DNA of 64,000 nucleotides from DATBSL01 sp964561785 (GTDB lineage Bacteria > Acidobacteriota > Vicinamibacteria > Fen-336): assembly GCA_964561785.1 (NCBI GenBank), contig CAZLRF010000018.1:22599-86598 (forward strand), written 5' to 3'. Within the stretch, counting starts at the first letter, position 1, and each line of letters starts with the position of its first letter. The position numbers were made by a program, and so were the translations under genes. The notes beneath the pieces are model-generated. The model saw only the letters and a list, made by a program, of their open reading frames with translations, was not told the origin of the DNA and did no database searches. Of the stretch, positions 42,482 to 50,699 are shown piece by piece.

Positions 42482-43876
42482 CTACCGCGGCGGGGCGTGG
42501 GCGGTGAAGACGTCCGCGCCCCCCGCCGGCGTGCGGGCGAGCGTCTCGCGGTCGAGCCGGAGAAGGCCGAACCGCGGGCGGTAGCCCTTCTCCCACTCGA
42601 AGTTGTCGACGAGCGTCCAGTGGAAGTACCCCTCCACCGCGACGCCCTCCGCCCGCGCCCGCTGGATGGCCTCCACCTGTCCGCGGATGAGCGGCCCGCG
42701 CATCGTGCCCTTCTCGTCCGCGATCCCGCCCTCGGTCACGTAGATCGGCAGCTCGTAGCGCATCCATGACTCCCGCATGAGCAGGAACAGCGCCTCGGGC
42801 GGGCTGTCGCCCACCGGGGTGGTCCCGCCGAGCTCGCTCCGCAGGCCCGGGCCCGGCGTCATCCTCACCCCCTCCGGGGTGCCGGGAGCGAGGCGCACGA
42901 AGTAGCGGAAGTAGTAGTTGACGCCGAACACGTCGGCCGAGCCGGCGAGGCCGGGGATCGTCTCGTCGAGCGACGCGCCGGGGAGCTGGAAGCGGGCCCG
43001 CCCGGTCTGCACGGCGTCGGCGAACGCCCAGTTCCAGAACCGGCTGACGAGCCTCGAGGCGAGCCAGTCCCCGAGCATCAGGCGCGACTGCGGCTCGAGG
43101 AGCATGAGGTTGTTGGCGACGCCGACCTTCGCCCCGGGGTCGGCCGCCCGCAGCGCCGCCGTGGCCCCGGCGTGGGCGCGCAGGAGGCCGGCAAAGGCCT
43201 TCACCGCCTCGGCCGGGTCCTTCTTCTGCGGCGGCCAGACCCCGAGCACGTAGCCCATGTACACCTGGACGTTCGGCTCGTTGAGCGTGATCCACAGGTC
43301 GACCCCGGGCCCGAGCCGGCGGCCCGCTTCCGCGGCGAAACGGGAGAAGCGGTCCGGGAACTCGGGGGCGGCGACGCCGCCCCGATCGGCCATCCACAGC
43401 GGCAGCGTGAAGTGCAGGAGCGTCACCGCCGGGGTGATCCCGGCCTCTCGCAGCATCCCGACGAGGTCGCCGTAGCGCGCCCAGGCCTCCTCGTTCCACT
43501 CGCCCTCCCGGGGCTCGAGGCGGCTCCACTCGATCGAGAAGCGGTAGGCGTTGGCGCGCAGCGATTTCATGAGCGCCACGTCCTCGGCCATCCGGTTCCA
43601 GTGGTCGGCCGACACGGCGCTCGTCTCGCCCCGCTCGATGGCTCCCGGCTGCGCCTCGAACCGGGTCCAGTCGTTCGTGTTTCCGCCTTCGATCTGGTGG
43701 GCGGCGGTGGCCGTGCCCCAGAGGAAGCCCTTCGGCAGGGGAGCGGCGGGCCGGGCCAGGTCCTCCGCCGTGAACGTCACGCGGGGGCTCGCGAACGAGA
43801 GGTACGCGCTGGCGGCGAGCCACGCCGCGGCCAGCAGGCCGACCCCCCCGGCGAGCACGCGCAGGAGCGTCTTCAT
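42482..43876 (-). CDS. GH1-family beta-glucosidase with N-terminal membrane anchor or signal
   Basis: A 464-residue family 1 glycosidase. Residues ~5-28 are a hydrophobic signal or anchor, rare for GH1 enzymes, which are mostly cytosolic. The (beta/alpha)8 domain begins KGFLWGTATAAHQIEG. The acid/base is E200 in ITLNEP and the nucleophile is E382 in YVTEGG, where the family usually has TENG. FSIEWSRLEP and NYYFRYF are also conserved. It should hydrolyse beta-glucosides or related sugars in the periplasm. ATG 43876; ten bases after the short-chain dehydrogenase gene, last in the five-gene unit. Confidence 0.92.
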   Translation of the reverse strand: MKTLLRVLAGGVGLLAAAWLAASAYLSFASPRVTFTAEDLARPAAPLPKGFLWGTATAAHQIEGGNTNDWTRFEAQPGAIERGETSAVSADHWNRMAEDVALMKSLRANAYRFSIEWSRLEPREGEWNEEAWARYGDLVGMLREAGITPAVTLLHFTLPLWMADRGGVAAPEFPDRFSRFAAEAGRRLGPGVDLWITLNEPNVQVYMGYVLGVWPPQKKDPAEAVKAFAGLLRAHAGATAALRAADPGAKVGVANNLMLLEPQSRLMLGDWLASRLVSRFWNWAFADAVQTGRARFQLPGASLDETIPGLAGSADVFGVNYYFRYFVRLAPGTPEGVRMTPGPGLRSELGGTTPVGDSPPEALFLLMRESWMRYELPIYVTEGGIADEKGTMRGPLIRGQVEAIQRARAEGVAVEGYFHWTLVDNFEWEKGYRPRFGLLRLDRETLARTPAGGADVFTAHAPPR

Positions 43877-43886
43877 CGCAGGTGCC

Positions 43887-44690
43887 TCACTTTCCCTCGC
43901 GCACGGATCTCTCCGCCATGCGGTCGACGAGGCCCGGCGCCACGAGCTTCGCGAAGCGCCCGAGCTTCCCCTTCCACGTCATCACGAGCATCCGCTGCCG
44001 TCTCTCCATCGCGCGCACCATCCGCCTCGCGCACTCCTCGGCCGTCATCACTTCCGCCTCGCGGACCGGGGAGGCCTCGACCGTCCGCCCGTCCGGCCCG
44101 GGCGAGCGCTTCCTGATCTCCGACTGCACGAAGTAGGGCGCGACCACCGTCACCGAGACCCCGCTGCCCCTCAGCTCGATGCGCAGGGAGTCGAAGAAGC
44201 CGACCTGCGCGTGCTTGGTCGCGGCGTAGGCCGTGCGCATCGGGACCCCGGTGAGGCCGACGAGGCTCGACACGGCCACGATCTGGCCGCGGCTGCGCTT
44301 CAGGTGGGGCAGGGCGTGGTACGTGGGGTAGACGGAGCCGAGGTAGTTGACCCGCATGAGCCGCTCGTAGAGCGAGAGGTCGGTCACGTCCTCGAAGCGG
44401 GCGAGCATGCCCATCCCGGCGTTGTTCACGAGCACGTCGACGCCCCCGAACGTCTCGACCGTCCGCTCGACGAGCGCGCGGCAGGAGGCCTCCTCGGCCA
44501 CGTCGGTCGGCGCGACGAGCGCCTCGGCCCCGCGGGAGCGGCACTCGGCCGCCACCGCCTCGAGCGCCGGGGCGTCGCGCGCGGCGAGGACGAGGCCCGG
44601 GCGCTGGGCGGCGAGCTCGAGGCACAGGGCCTTCCCGATGCCCTGCGAGGCCCCGGTCACGACGATCACCTTGCCCGCGTAGGCGGGCAT
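43887..44690 (-). CDS. Short-chain dehydrogenase/reductase
   Basis: A 267-residue classical SDR. The NAD(P) motif is TGASQGIGKA (12-21), NNAG is present, and the catalytic Ser, Tyr and Lys appear as SSLVG and YAATK. The C terminus is basic and hydrophobic (RRQRMLVMTWKGKLGRFAKLVAPGLVDRMAE, in part), like DHRS7-type membrane-associated members. The substrate is unknown; a lipid, sterol-like or sugar alcohol is possible. ATG 44690 overlaps the upstream stop by one base (TGATG), so translation is coupled to the amidohydrolase. Confidence 0.92.
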   Translation of the reverse strand: MPAYAGKVIVVTGASQGIGKALCLELAAQRPGLVLAARDAPALEAVAAECRSRGAEALVAPTDVAEEASCRALVERTVETFGGVDVLVNNAGMGMLARFEDVTDLSLYERLMRVNYLGSVYPTYHALPHLKRSRGQIVAVSSLVGLTGVPMRTAYAATKHAQVGFFDSLRIELRGSGVSVTVVAPYFVQSEIRKRSPGPDGRTVEASPVREAEVMTAEECARRMVRAMERRQRMLVMTWKGKLGRFAKLVAPGLVDRMAERSVREGK

Positions 44691-46378
44691 CAGAACCCGC
44701 TCGCCCGGTGGGTGTCCTGCCCCCCGAGGACGGTGAGGAGCACCCTCGTGTCCTTCACCCGCTCCGGCGGGACGGCGAGGACGTCCTGGGAGAGGACGAC
44801 GAAGTCGGCCAGCGTGCCGGGGGCGAGCGTGCCCTTGTCCTTCTCCGCGTGCTCGGCGTACGCGGCGTGGCGCGTGAAGTGGAGGAGGGCCGCCTCGGTG
44901 CTGAGGCGCTGGGACGGCTCCCAGCCCCCGGCCGGCGTTCCCTCCACCGTCGTGCGCGTGACCGCGCAGGCGATCCCGCGCACGACCTCCGCGGTGAACA
45001 CCGGCCAGTCGCTGCCGAAGGCCTGCACCGCGCCCGCGTCGTCGATCGCCTTGAACGCGAGCGCCCGGCGGGCGCGCTCGGGGCCGAGGGCGGGGACGTA
45101 GACGCCGAGGTGGTTCTCGTTCGGGTAGGGGAACATCGCCTGGGTCGAGGCGATCACGCCCGCGGCCTCGAACCGCCGCAGGTCGGCGATGCGTGGGACC
45201 TCGACGTGCTCGACCCGGTGGCGGCGGCCGCTCGTGCGGTTGGCGCGCGCGGCCCGCTCGAAGGCGGTGAGGGCCATGTCGATCCCGCGGTCGCCGATCG
45301 CGTGGAGCATGACCGGCCAGCCGGCCGCGTCGTAGGCGGCGACCGCCCGGTCGAGCTCCTCCTGCGTCCAGTTGGGAAGCCCGGTCCCGCCCCCCGGGTA
45401 GGGCTCGAACATCGCCGCCGTCCTCGCCTCCACGACGCCGTCCACGTAGCCCTTGATCGCGCCGACCCGCAGGCGGTCGGAAGCGTAGCGGCGGCGCAGC
45501 TCGTCCTGCCGGGCGAGCGCCTCCGGCGTCGGGTCGCGCTCGATCTCGAGGGCGGCAAAGACACGGAGCCGGGGCGTCGCCTCGAGGGCGCGCGCGAGGA
45601 TCTCGAGGTCCTCCGCTCCGATGCCGGCCTGGTGCACGGTGGTCAGGCCCCAGGCCGCGAGCTGCGCGATCCCGCGCTTGAGCGCCCTCTCCTTCTCGTG
45701 GGGCAGCGCCTTCGGGACGAGGCGACCGACGAGGTCCATCGCGCTCTCCTTGAGCGCCCCCGTCGGCTCGCCTCTCTCGTCGCGGACGATCGTGCCCCCC
45801 GGCGGGTCCTGGGTGTCGCGGGCGAGGCTCGCGATGCGCAGCGCGGCCGAGTTGGCCCAGCCGGTGTGGCCGTCGTAGGAGACGAGGAAGGCCGGCCGGT
45901 CCGGCACGAGCGCGTCGAGCTGGAGGCGGGACGGCAGCCCGCCGGGGAAGGCGGCGTACGTCCAGCCCTCGCCCGTCACCCAGCGCGCCCCGGGGTTCGC
46001 GGCCGCCCACGCCTTGACCTTCGCCGCGACCGCCGCGAAGGTGAACTCCTCGTCGAGCCGCAGCTCGTCGAGCGACTGGCTGCCGCCGAGCAGGTGCAGG
46101 TGGGCGTCGATGAAGCCGGGGGCGACGAAGCGCCCGCGCAGGTCGACGATCTCGGTGCCCTTGCCCGCGAGCCGGCGCACGTCGGCGCTCGAGCCGACGG
46201 CGAGGATCCGCGGCCCGCGCACGGCGAGGGCCTCCGCGAGCGGGCGGCCCGGCTCGCCGGTGAAGACGCGGCCGTTGACGAAGACGCGGTCGGCCTGGGC
46301 CTTGCCCCCCTTCTCGGGTGCCGCGCCGAGGGCGAGCAGAGCGGCGAGGGCCGTGAGGAGCGTCGCGCGAGCGTTCAT
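44690..46378 (-). CDS. Exported amidohydrolase (YtcJ-like, Amidohydro_3)
   Basis: A 562-residue metal-dependent hydrolase with a signal peptide (~1-22). Family marks are FVNGRVFTG, VDLRGRFVAPGFIDAHLHLLG with the first metal histidines, the DGHTGWANSAAL stretch, HAIGDRGIDMAL, HRVEHVE and FGSDWPV with the metal Asp. YtcJ-like enzymes hydrolyse amide bonds of formyl or aromatic substrates, but most lack a known substrate. Position after a penicillin acylase suggests joint breakdown of amide compounds. ATG 46378, 28 bases downstream of the acylase. Confidence 0.92.
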   Translation of the reverse strand: MNARATLLTALAALLALGAAPEKGGKAQADRVFVNGRVFTGEPGRPLAEALAVRGPRILAVGSSADVRRLAGKGTEIVDLRGRFVAPGFIDAHLHLLGGSQSLDELRLDEEFTFAAVAAKVKAWAAANPGARWVTGEGWTYAAFPGGLPSRLQLDALVPDRPAFLVSYDGHTGWANSAALRIASLARDTQDPPGGTIVRDERGEPTGALKESAMDLVGRLVPKALPHEKERALKRGIAQLAAWGLTTVHQAGIGAEDLEILARALEATPRLRVFAALEIERDPTPEALARQDELRRRYASDRLRVGAIKGYVDGVVEARTAAMFEPYPGGGTGLPNWTQEELDRAVAAYDAAGWPVMLHAIGDRGIDMALTAFERAARANRTSGRRHRVEHVEVPRIADLRRFEAAGVIASTQAMFPYPNENHLGVYVPALGPERARRALAFKAIDDAGAVQAFGSDWPVFTAEVVRGIACAVTRTTVEGTPAGGWEPSQRLSTEAALLHFTRHAAYAEHAEKDKGTLAPGTLADFVVLSQDVLAVPPERVKDTRVLLTVLGGQDTHRASGF

Positions 46379-46406
46379 CGTGGCCTCCGATCCAAGACGC
46401 CGGGAG

Positions 46407-48881
46407 TCAGGGACCCGGGACGAGCGTCAGCACGTTCACGGCCGGCCCCGGCAGGAAGGGTGCTCTCTCACCCTTCGCCCACGCGGCATGGCCGTCGGCG
46501 TAGTGCGGCGAGAGCGGGTGCCCGCTCTGCCCGCACGGCATGTGGAAGTAGCCCTGCTCCTCGCGTCCCGGCGAGACCGCGAAGCGCTCGGACGCGCCCG
46601 CCGAGGGGGCCTGGAAGCGCGGCATGTGGTTGTCTCCCGGGAGCGGCTCGCGTGGCATGTCGAGCGAGCCCGCCAGCCACGGCAGCGCTCGCGAGAGGGG
46701 GTGCTGGATGAGCGTCGTGTTCCGCTCGCCCCACGTGGCCGCGGCGAGGGCCCGGCCGTCCTTCGTGAGCTCGCCGATCGACTCGTCCGCCGCGGCCAGG
46801 AGGAGCGCGTCCCAGCTCGGGAAGCGCGGGTCGAGCAGATGGGCCGGGCGCGCGGAGAGGATCGCCCACACCGGTCCTTCCCAGCGGGCGTTCGGGGCGG
46901 TGCCCGGGGGCACCCGCTTCGCGTCGCGCGCGCGGGCGGGGGCGAGGAGGGGGTCGAGGACGAGCCCGCGCATCCTCTCGCGGAAGGCGCGGACGATGCG
47001 GTAGCCCGCCGAGTCGACCGCGGCGCGAGCGCCCCACGCCTCGACGAGGCGGCGGGCCTCCGCGCGGCGGAGGTCCGCCGCGAGGGCCCCGGGCGTGAGG
47101 ACGTCGAGCAGGAGCGCCTGCCAGCGCGCGAGAAGGAGCGCGCGGTCGTCGAGCTGCAGGCGCAGCATGTCGTCCTCGCTCGCCTTCGCGAGGGCAAAGA
47201 GCCCGTCGCGGATCTGCTTCTGCCGGGCGCCGAGGTCGTAGCCCCCCACCCCTACCTTCGCGAGCCTGTCGCCGCTCACGACGCGCGCGTTGGCGGTCCA
47301 CAGGCGCCCGCTCGGCGGGTCCGTGACGCGGGGCTGCTCCGCGGCGGTGAGCCACCCGTCCCAGCCGTTCGTCCCGTCCGCCCATGACGCCGGCACACGG
47401 CCGTCGTGGCCGAGCCGGCGCGGCACACGACCGATGATCGTCCACCCGATGCGCCCTTCGAAGTCCGCCACGACGTAGTTCTGGTGGGGGATGCCGATTC
47501 CGGGGGCGAGGGCCAGGGCCTCGTCGAGGTCGCGGGAGAGCTCCATCGCGGTCACGAGGCGCAGGCCCCCCTCGCGCAGCGCCACCCAGGCGAGCGCGCG
47601 CCGACGGCCGGTGTGGTCGCGGTCGATCACGGGCCCCCACACCGTCGACTCGACCGCGAGCGTCTCCGCCTTCTCCCCCTTCACCTCGATCGTCTCGGTC
47701 GCGCGCTCGAGCGTCCTCGGGCCATCGGGAGTGGGGTAGGCGTCGGGGTCGCCGGGCATGGGGTCGAGGAGGACGAGGTCGGCCCAGTCGCCCTCGCTGT
47801 TCGTGAAGCCCCACGCGACGCGGCCGTTGCTGCCCGCGACGACGAGCGGCACGCCGGGGAGCGTCACCCCGGTGATCCGCCACTCGCCGTCGGGGCCGGG
47901 GTACACGAAGGAGGCCCGGTACCACGTGTTGGGCACGGCGATCCGCAGGTGCATGTCGTCGGCCACGATCGCGCCGCCGTGGACGGTGTGCGTCCCCGCC
48001 ACCGCCCAGTTGTTGCTGCCGAGGGCGTCGTCCTCGTCCGGGTGAGCCGACCATGCGGCGACCGGCCGGCCGAGGACGGCGAGGACGGTGGGGTCCGGGG
48101 GCGGCCCGGCGCGCGCCGCGGCGGCCTCCGGCTTCGCCTGGCGCAGGTCCACGACGTCCGGCCCCGGGAGGGCCGGCATCGGGATCGCGTCGCCCTCGAT
48201 CGGCGCGTCCCACTCCGTCCCCACCGGGGCCAGGAAGTCGACGAGGGGGCGGGGCAACGCGTCCCGCAGCAGGCCGAGCAGCGCCTCCTGCTGCGGCTGG
48301 CGTCCCTGGAGGTCGCGGTACATCGCGAGGACGCACAGCATCGAGTCCTCCTCGCGCCAGGGCACCGGATCGGCCCGCAGCACGAGGTACTCGAAGGGAG
48401 GGGCCCCGAGGGCCGAGAGGCCGGCGTTCGCCCCCGCCGTGTAGGCGGCGAGGATCGCCCGGTCCTCGTCGCCGAGGGCCTCGACCGCGCGGCGCGCGAC
48501 GAGGCGGGGCCGGACGAGGCGGGCCTCCCTGTCCATCTCGAGCGCGACCTTCCCGAAGAGGGCGGCGAGCTCGCCGGCCGCGCTGCGCCGCAGCAGGTCC
48601 ATCTGGAAGAAGCGCTCCTGCGCGTGCAGGAATCCGGTGGCGCGCGCGACGTCGGCGCGGCTCCCCCCGCGCACGACGGGGACGCCGAGCGCGTCGCGCT
48701 CGACCCGGACCGGCGCGGAGAGCCCGGGAAGCGCCCGCTCGCCCGCCATCTGGGGCAGGCTCGCCCGCAGCTGCGATCGGACCCAGGCGCCGCCGCCCCC
48801 GCCCACGAGGACCAGGACGCCGAGCGTTCCGCCGAGGGCGAGCGGCCAGCGCCGGCGGGCGTCCCCGTCGGGTGAGGCCAC
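46407..48881 (-). CDS. Penicillin acylase family Ntn-hydrolase
   Basis: An 824-residue precursor with an N-terminal hydrophobic segment (~12-34). The family splits itself into alpha and beta chains; the cleavage and nucleophile site is G288-S289 in DDALGSNNWAVAG. VERDALGVPVVRGGSRAD, GFLHAQERFFQMDLLRR and the beta-chain HMPCGQSGHPLSPHY region match the family. Members hydrolyse penicillins or N-acyl homoserine lactones, so antibiotic degradation or quorum quenching are both possible. The frame extends upstream through gpmA, but the true start is GTG 48881, two bases after the gpmA stop. Confidence 0.92.
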   Translation of the reverse strand: MASPDGDARRRWPLALGGTLGVLVLVGGGGGAWVRSQLRASLPQMAGERALPGLSAPVRVERDALGVPVVRGGSRADVARATGFLHAQERFFQMDLLRRSAAGELAALFGKVALEMDREARLVRPRLVARRAVEALGDEDRAILAAYTAGANAGLSALGAPPFEYLVLRADPVPWREEDSMLCVLAMYRDLQGRQPQQEALLGLLRDALPRPLVDFLAPVGTEWDAPIEGDAIPMPALPGPDVVDLRQAKPEAAAARAGPPPDPTVLAVLGRPVAAWSAHPDEDDALGSNNWAVAGTHTVHGGAIVADDMHLRIAVPNTWYRASFVYPGPDGEWRITGVTLPGVPLVVAGSNGRVAWGFTNSEGDWADLVLLDPMPGDPDAYPTPDGPRTLERATETIEVKGEKAETLAVESTVWGPVIDRDHTGRRRALAWVALREGGLRLVTAMELSRDLDEALALAPGIGIPHQNYVVADFEGRIGWTIIGRVPRRLGHDGRVPASWADGTNGWDGWLTAAEQPRVTDPPSGRLWTANARVVSGDRLAKVGVGGYDLGARQKQIRDGLFALAKASEDDMLRLQLDDRALLLARWQALLLDVLTPGALAADLRRAEARRLVEAWGARAAVDSAGYRIVRAFRERMRGLVLDPLLAPARARDAKRVPPGTAPNARWEGPVWAILSARPAHLLDPRFPSWDALLLAAADESIGELTKDGRALAAATWGERNTTLIQHPLSRALPWLAGSLDMPREPLPGDNHMPRFQAPSAGASERFAVSPGREEQGYFHMPCGQSGHPLSPHYADGHAAWAKGERAPFLPGPAVNVLTLVPGP

Positions 48882-48883
48882 GC

Positions 48884-49630
48884 CTACTTCGCCTTCGACT
48901 GGTTCGCCACCGCCTCGGCCGCCTTCTTCGCCGCCTCGGGGTCGCCGAGGTAGTAGTTGCGGATCGGCACGAGGTCCTCGTCGAGCTCGTAGACGAGCGG
49001 GATGCCGGTCGGGATGTTGAGGCCGACGATCTCCTCGTCGGAGATCCCGTCGAGGTGCTTCACCAGCGCGCGGAGGCTGTTGCCGTGCGCGGCGATCAAC
49101 ACCCGCTTGCCCGCCTTCACGTCCGGGACGATCGCGTCGTGCCAGTACGGCAGGACGCGCTCCACCGTGTCCTTGAGCGACTCGGTGAGGGGCAGGAGGT
49201 CCTTCGTGAGGACGGCGTAGCGCGGGTCCCTCCCGGGGTGACGCTCGTCGTCGGGGGCGAGCGGGGGCGGCGGCGTCGCGTACGCGCGGCGCCAGATCTT
49301 CACCTGCTCCTCGCCGTACTTCTTCGCGGTCTCCGCCTTGTTGAGCCCCTGCAGCGCCCCGTAGTGGCGCTCGTTGAGACGCCACGAGCTTCGCACCGGG
49401 ATCCACATGAGGTCCATGCCCTCGAGCGTGATCCACAGCGTGCGGATCGCCCGGCGGAGGAGCGACGTGTGCGCGACGTCGAAGACGTAGCCGTCCGCCT
49501 TCAGGAGCTTCGCGGCCGCCGCGGCCTCCTCGACGCCCTTCGGCGAGAGGTCCACGTCCGTCCATCCGGTGAAGCGGTTCGCGAGGTTCCACTCGCTCTC
49601 GCCGTGGCGCAGCAGGACCAGCTTGTGCAT
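48884..49630 (-). CDS. gpmA: 2,3-bisphosphoglycerate-dependent phosphoglycerate mutase
   Basis: A 248-residue dPGM, the standard length. It interconverts 3- and 2-phosphoglycerate in glycolysis. The catalytic histidine is H9 in VLLRHGESEWN; the conserved FTGWTDVDLSPKG, RSSWRLNERHYGALQGLNKAET and AAHGNSLRALVKHL are all present. ATG 49630 has GGAGGGA upstream, and a perfect TATAAT lies on the minus strand at 49661-49656. It is a housekeeping enzyme placed first in an operon of secreted hydrolases, which is unusual. Confidence 0.96.
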   Translation of the reverse strand: MHKLVLLRHGESEWNLANRFTGWTDVDLSPKGVEEAAAAAKLLKADGYVFDVAHTSLLRRAIRTLWITLEGMDLMWIPVRSSWRLNERHYGALQGLNKAETAKKYGEEQVKIWRRAYATPPPPLAPDDERHPGRDPRYAVLTKDLLPLTESLKDTVERVLPYWHDAIVPDVKAGKRVLIAAHGNSLRALVKHLDGISDEEIVGLNIPTGIPLVYELDEDLVPIRNYYLGDPEAAKKAAEAVANQSKAK

Positions 49631-49655
49631 GTCGATCCCTCCGGTGTGGAGGCCC

Positions 49656-49661
49656 ATTATA
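49656..49661 (-). promoter_or_regulatory. -10 element of the gpmA operon
   Basis: TATAAT on the minus strand, with the expected start near 49649 and a ~19-base leader holding the GGAGGGA ribosome site. The -35 position (GACGAC) is weak. Confidence 0.45.
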
Positions 49662-49694
49662 GGGTGGGGGGGACGTTCGTCGTCCTCTGCGTGC

Positions 49695-49979
49695 TCAGGC
49701 GACGCCCTGGTCCTTCGGGAGACGCCCCCCCCAGTCGATCGGCTCCCCCAGGCTGGCGAGGGCGGCGAGCCAGAAGGCGGGGTACGGCAACGGCACGCGA
49801 CGGACGACGGCGAGGATCCGCTGCCGCAGGGTGCGGTCCTCCGAAGCGAGCCGGTAGAGCTCCCTCCAGGCCTCGAGGTCCCCGCGATCGAGGATCTGGG
49901 CGAGCACCTCGTCGCTCCGCAGGTCGAGGTGGGTACGGTTCCAGCCGACCACGAGGCGCTCGAGAGCCCGCGTGCTCAC
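49695..49979 (-). CDS. Small partner of the AbiEii-like nucleotidyltransferase, unknown function
   Basis: A 94-residue protein without a recognised domain. It is mostly helical and charged (ALERLVVGWNRTHLDLRS, seen as its start, then LEAWRELYRLASEDRTLRQRILAVVRR), ending in a PFPAFW-like PYPAFWLAALASLG stretch. No signal or membrane helix. GTG 49979 overlaps the stop of the nucleotidyltransferase gene (GTGA), so the two are made together. In toxin-antitoxin modules with this kind of nucleotidyltransferase the partner is the antitoxin, but there the antitoxin usually comes first. The role here is therefore open. Confidence 0.7.
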   Translation of the reverse strand: MSTRALERLVVGWNRTHLDLRSDEVLAQILDRGDLEAWRELYRLASEDRTLRQRILAVVRRVPLPYPAFWLAALASLGEPIDWGGRLPKDQGVA

Positions 49980-50665
49980 GGAGCGCTCCCCTCCATCAGG
50001 CCGGCGGCGAGGACCGCCGCCCAGTGACGCCCGCGGGCGGCGAGGTGGACCCAGTCGTTCCAGGGCGCGACGAGCCCCTTGTAGGTGCGGAGGTCGATCT
50101 CGCGCACGTCGGATGGCTCCGCGGCCGAGAGCCGCTCGACCACCTCGACGAGGGGTGAGGCTCCGGTCTCCTGCCGGTAGATCTCGTCGAACCGGGCGAA
50201 GGCGTCTCGCGCGGCGGCCTCGCCCAGTCGCTCCAGGAGCACGACCGTGTCCAGGTAGTCGCGGACGGTGTGACGCGTCGCCAGGAGCCAGGCCTTGATG
50301 CGGGCCATCTCGGCAAGCGTCGGCACGCGCAGCCCGGACACGACCTCGGTCTCCAGCGGCCGCGTCCGCCGCAGCTGGCGGATACCCGTCATCACCCCAT
50401 CGAGGGTTCCGAGGATCGCGATCGGCTTCTGGACACGACCGGTACGCCAACCGGCGGCGGCCTCCAGGGTGGCCAGCACCTCGTCGAAACGGGGCCGGAG
50501 GTCGTCCAGCACGTGGTCGCCGTCGAGGCTCCGCCGGTGGCCGGCGTGGAGCGCAGTCGCGGTGCCACCGACGAGCACGGCCCCGGGGACGAGCGCCTGC
50601 AGGTGCCGCTCGGCCGCCAGCAGCCGCTCCCACTCGGGCAGGTCCGCGGGTCCCACGCTCCCCAT
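49976..50665 (-). CDS. AbiEii/AbiGii-type nucleotidyltransferase family protein
   Basis: A 229-residue protein. GAVLVGGTATALHAGHRRSLDGDHV (key parts VGGTATALH and RRSLDGD, the G-G ... D-x-D pattern of minimal nucleotidyltransferases) and the later LAEMARIKAWLLATRHTVRDYLDTVVLLERL (key R-D-Y-L-D) match the AbiEii/DUF1814-like group. AbiEii is a toxin that transfers nucleotides in type IV toxin-antitoxin and phage-abortive systems. This copy has no AbiEi-like transcription-factor antitoxin. The start is uncertain: ATG 50665 has no ribosome site, and a TACAAT overlapping it could make GTG 50656 the leaderless start. Confidence 0.75.
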   Translation of the reverse strand: MGSVGPADLPEWERLLAAERHLQALVPGAVLVGGTATALHAGHRRSLDGDHVLDDLRPRFDEVLATLEAAAGWRTGRVQKPIAILGTLDGVMTGIRQLRRTRPLETEVVSGLRVPTLAEMARIKAWLLATRHTVRDYLDTVVLLERLGEAAARDAFARFDEIYRQETGASPLVEVVERLSAAEPSDVREIDLRTYKGLVAPWNDWVHLAARGRHWAAVLAAGLMEGSAP

Positions 50666-50699
50666 TGTAGCGGCCACGGGGCGAGGCGCCTCGCGCGGA

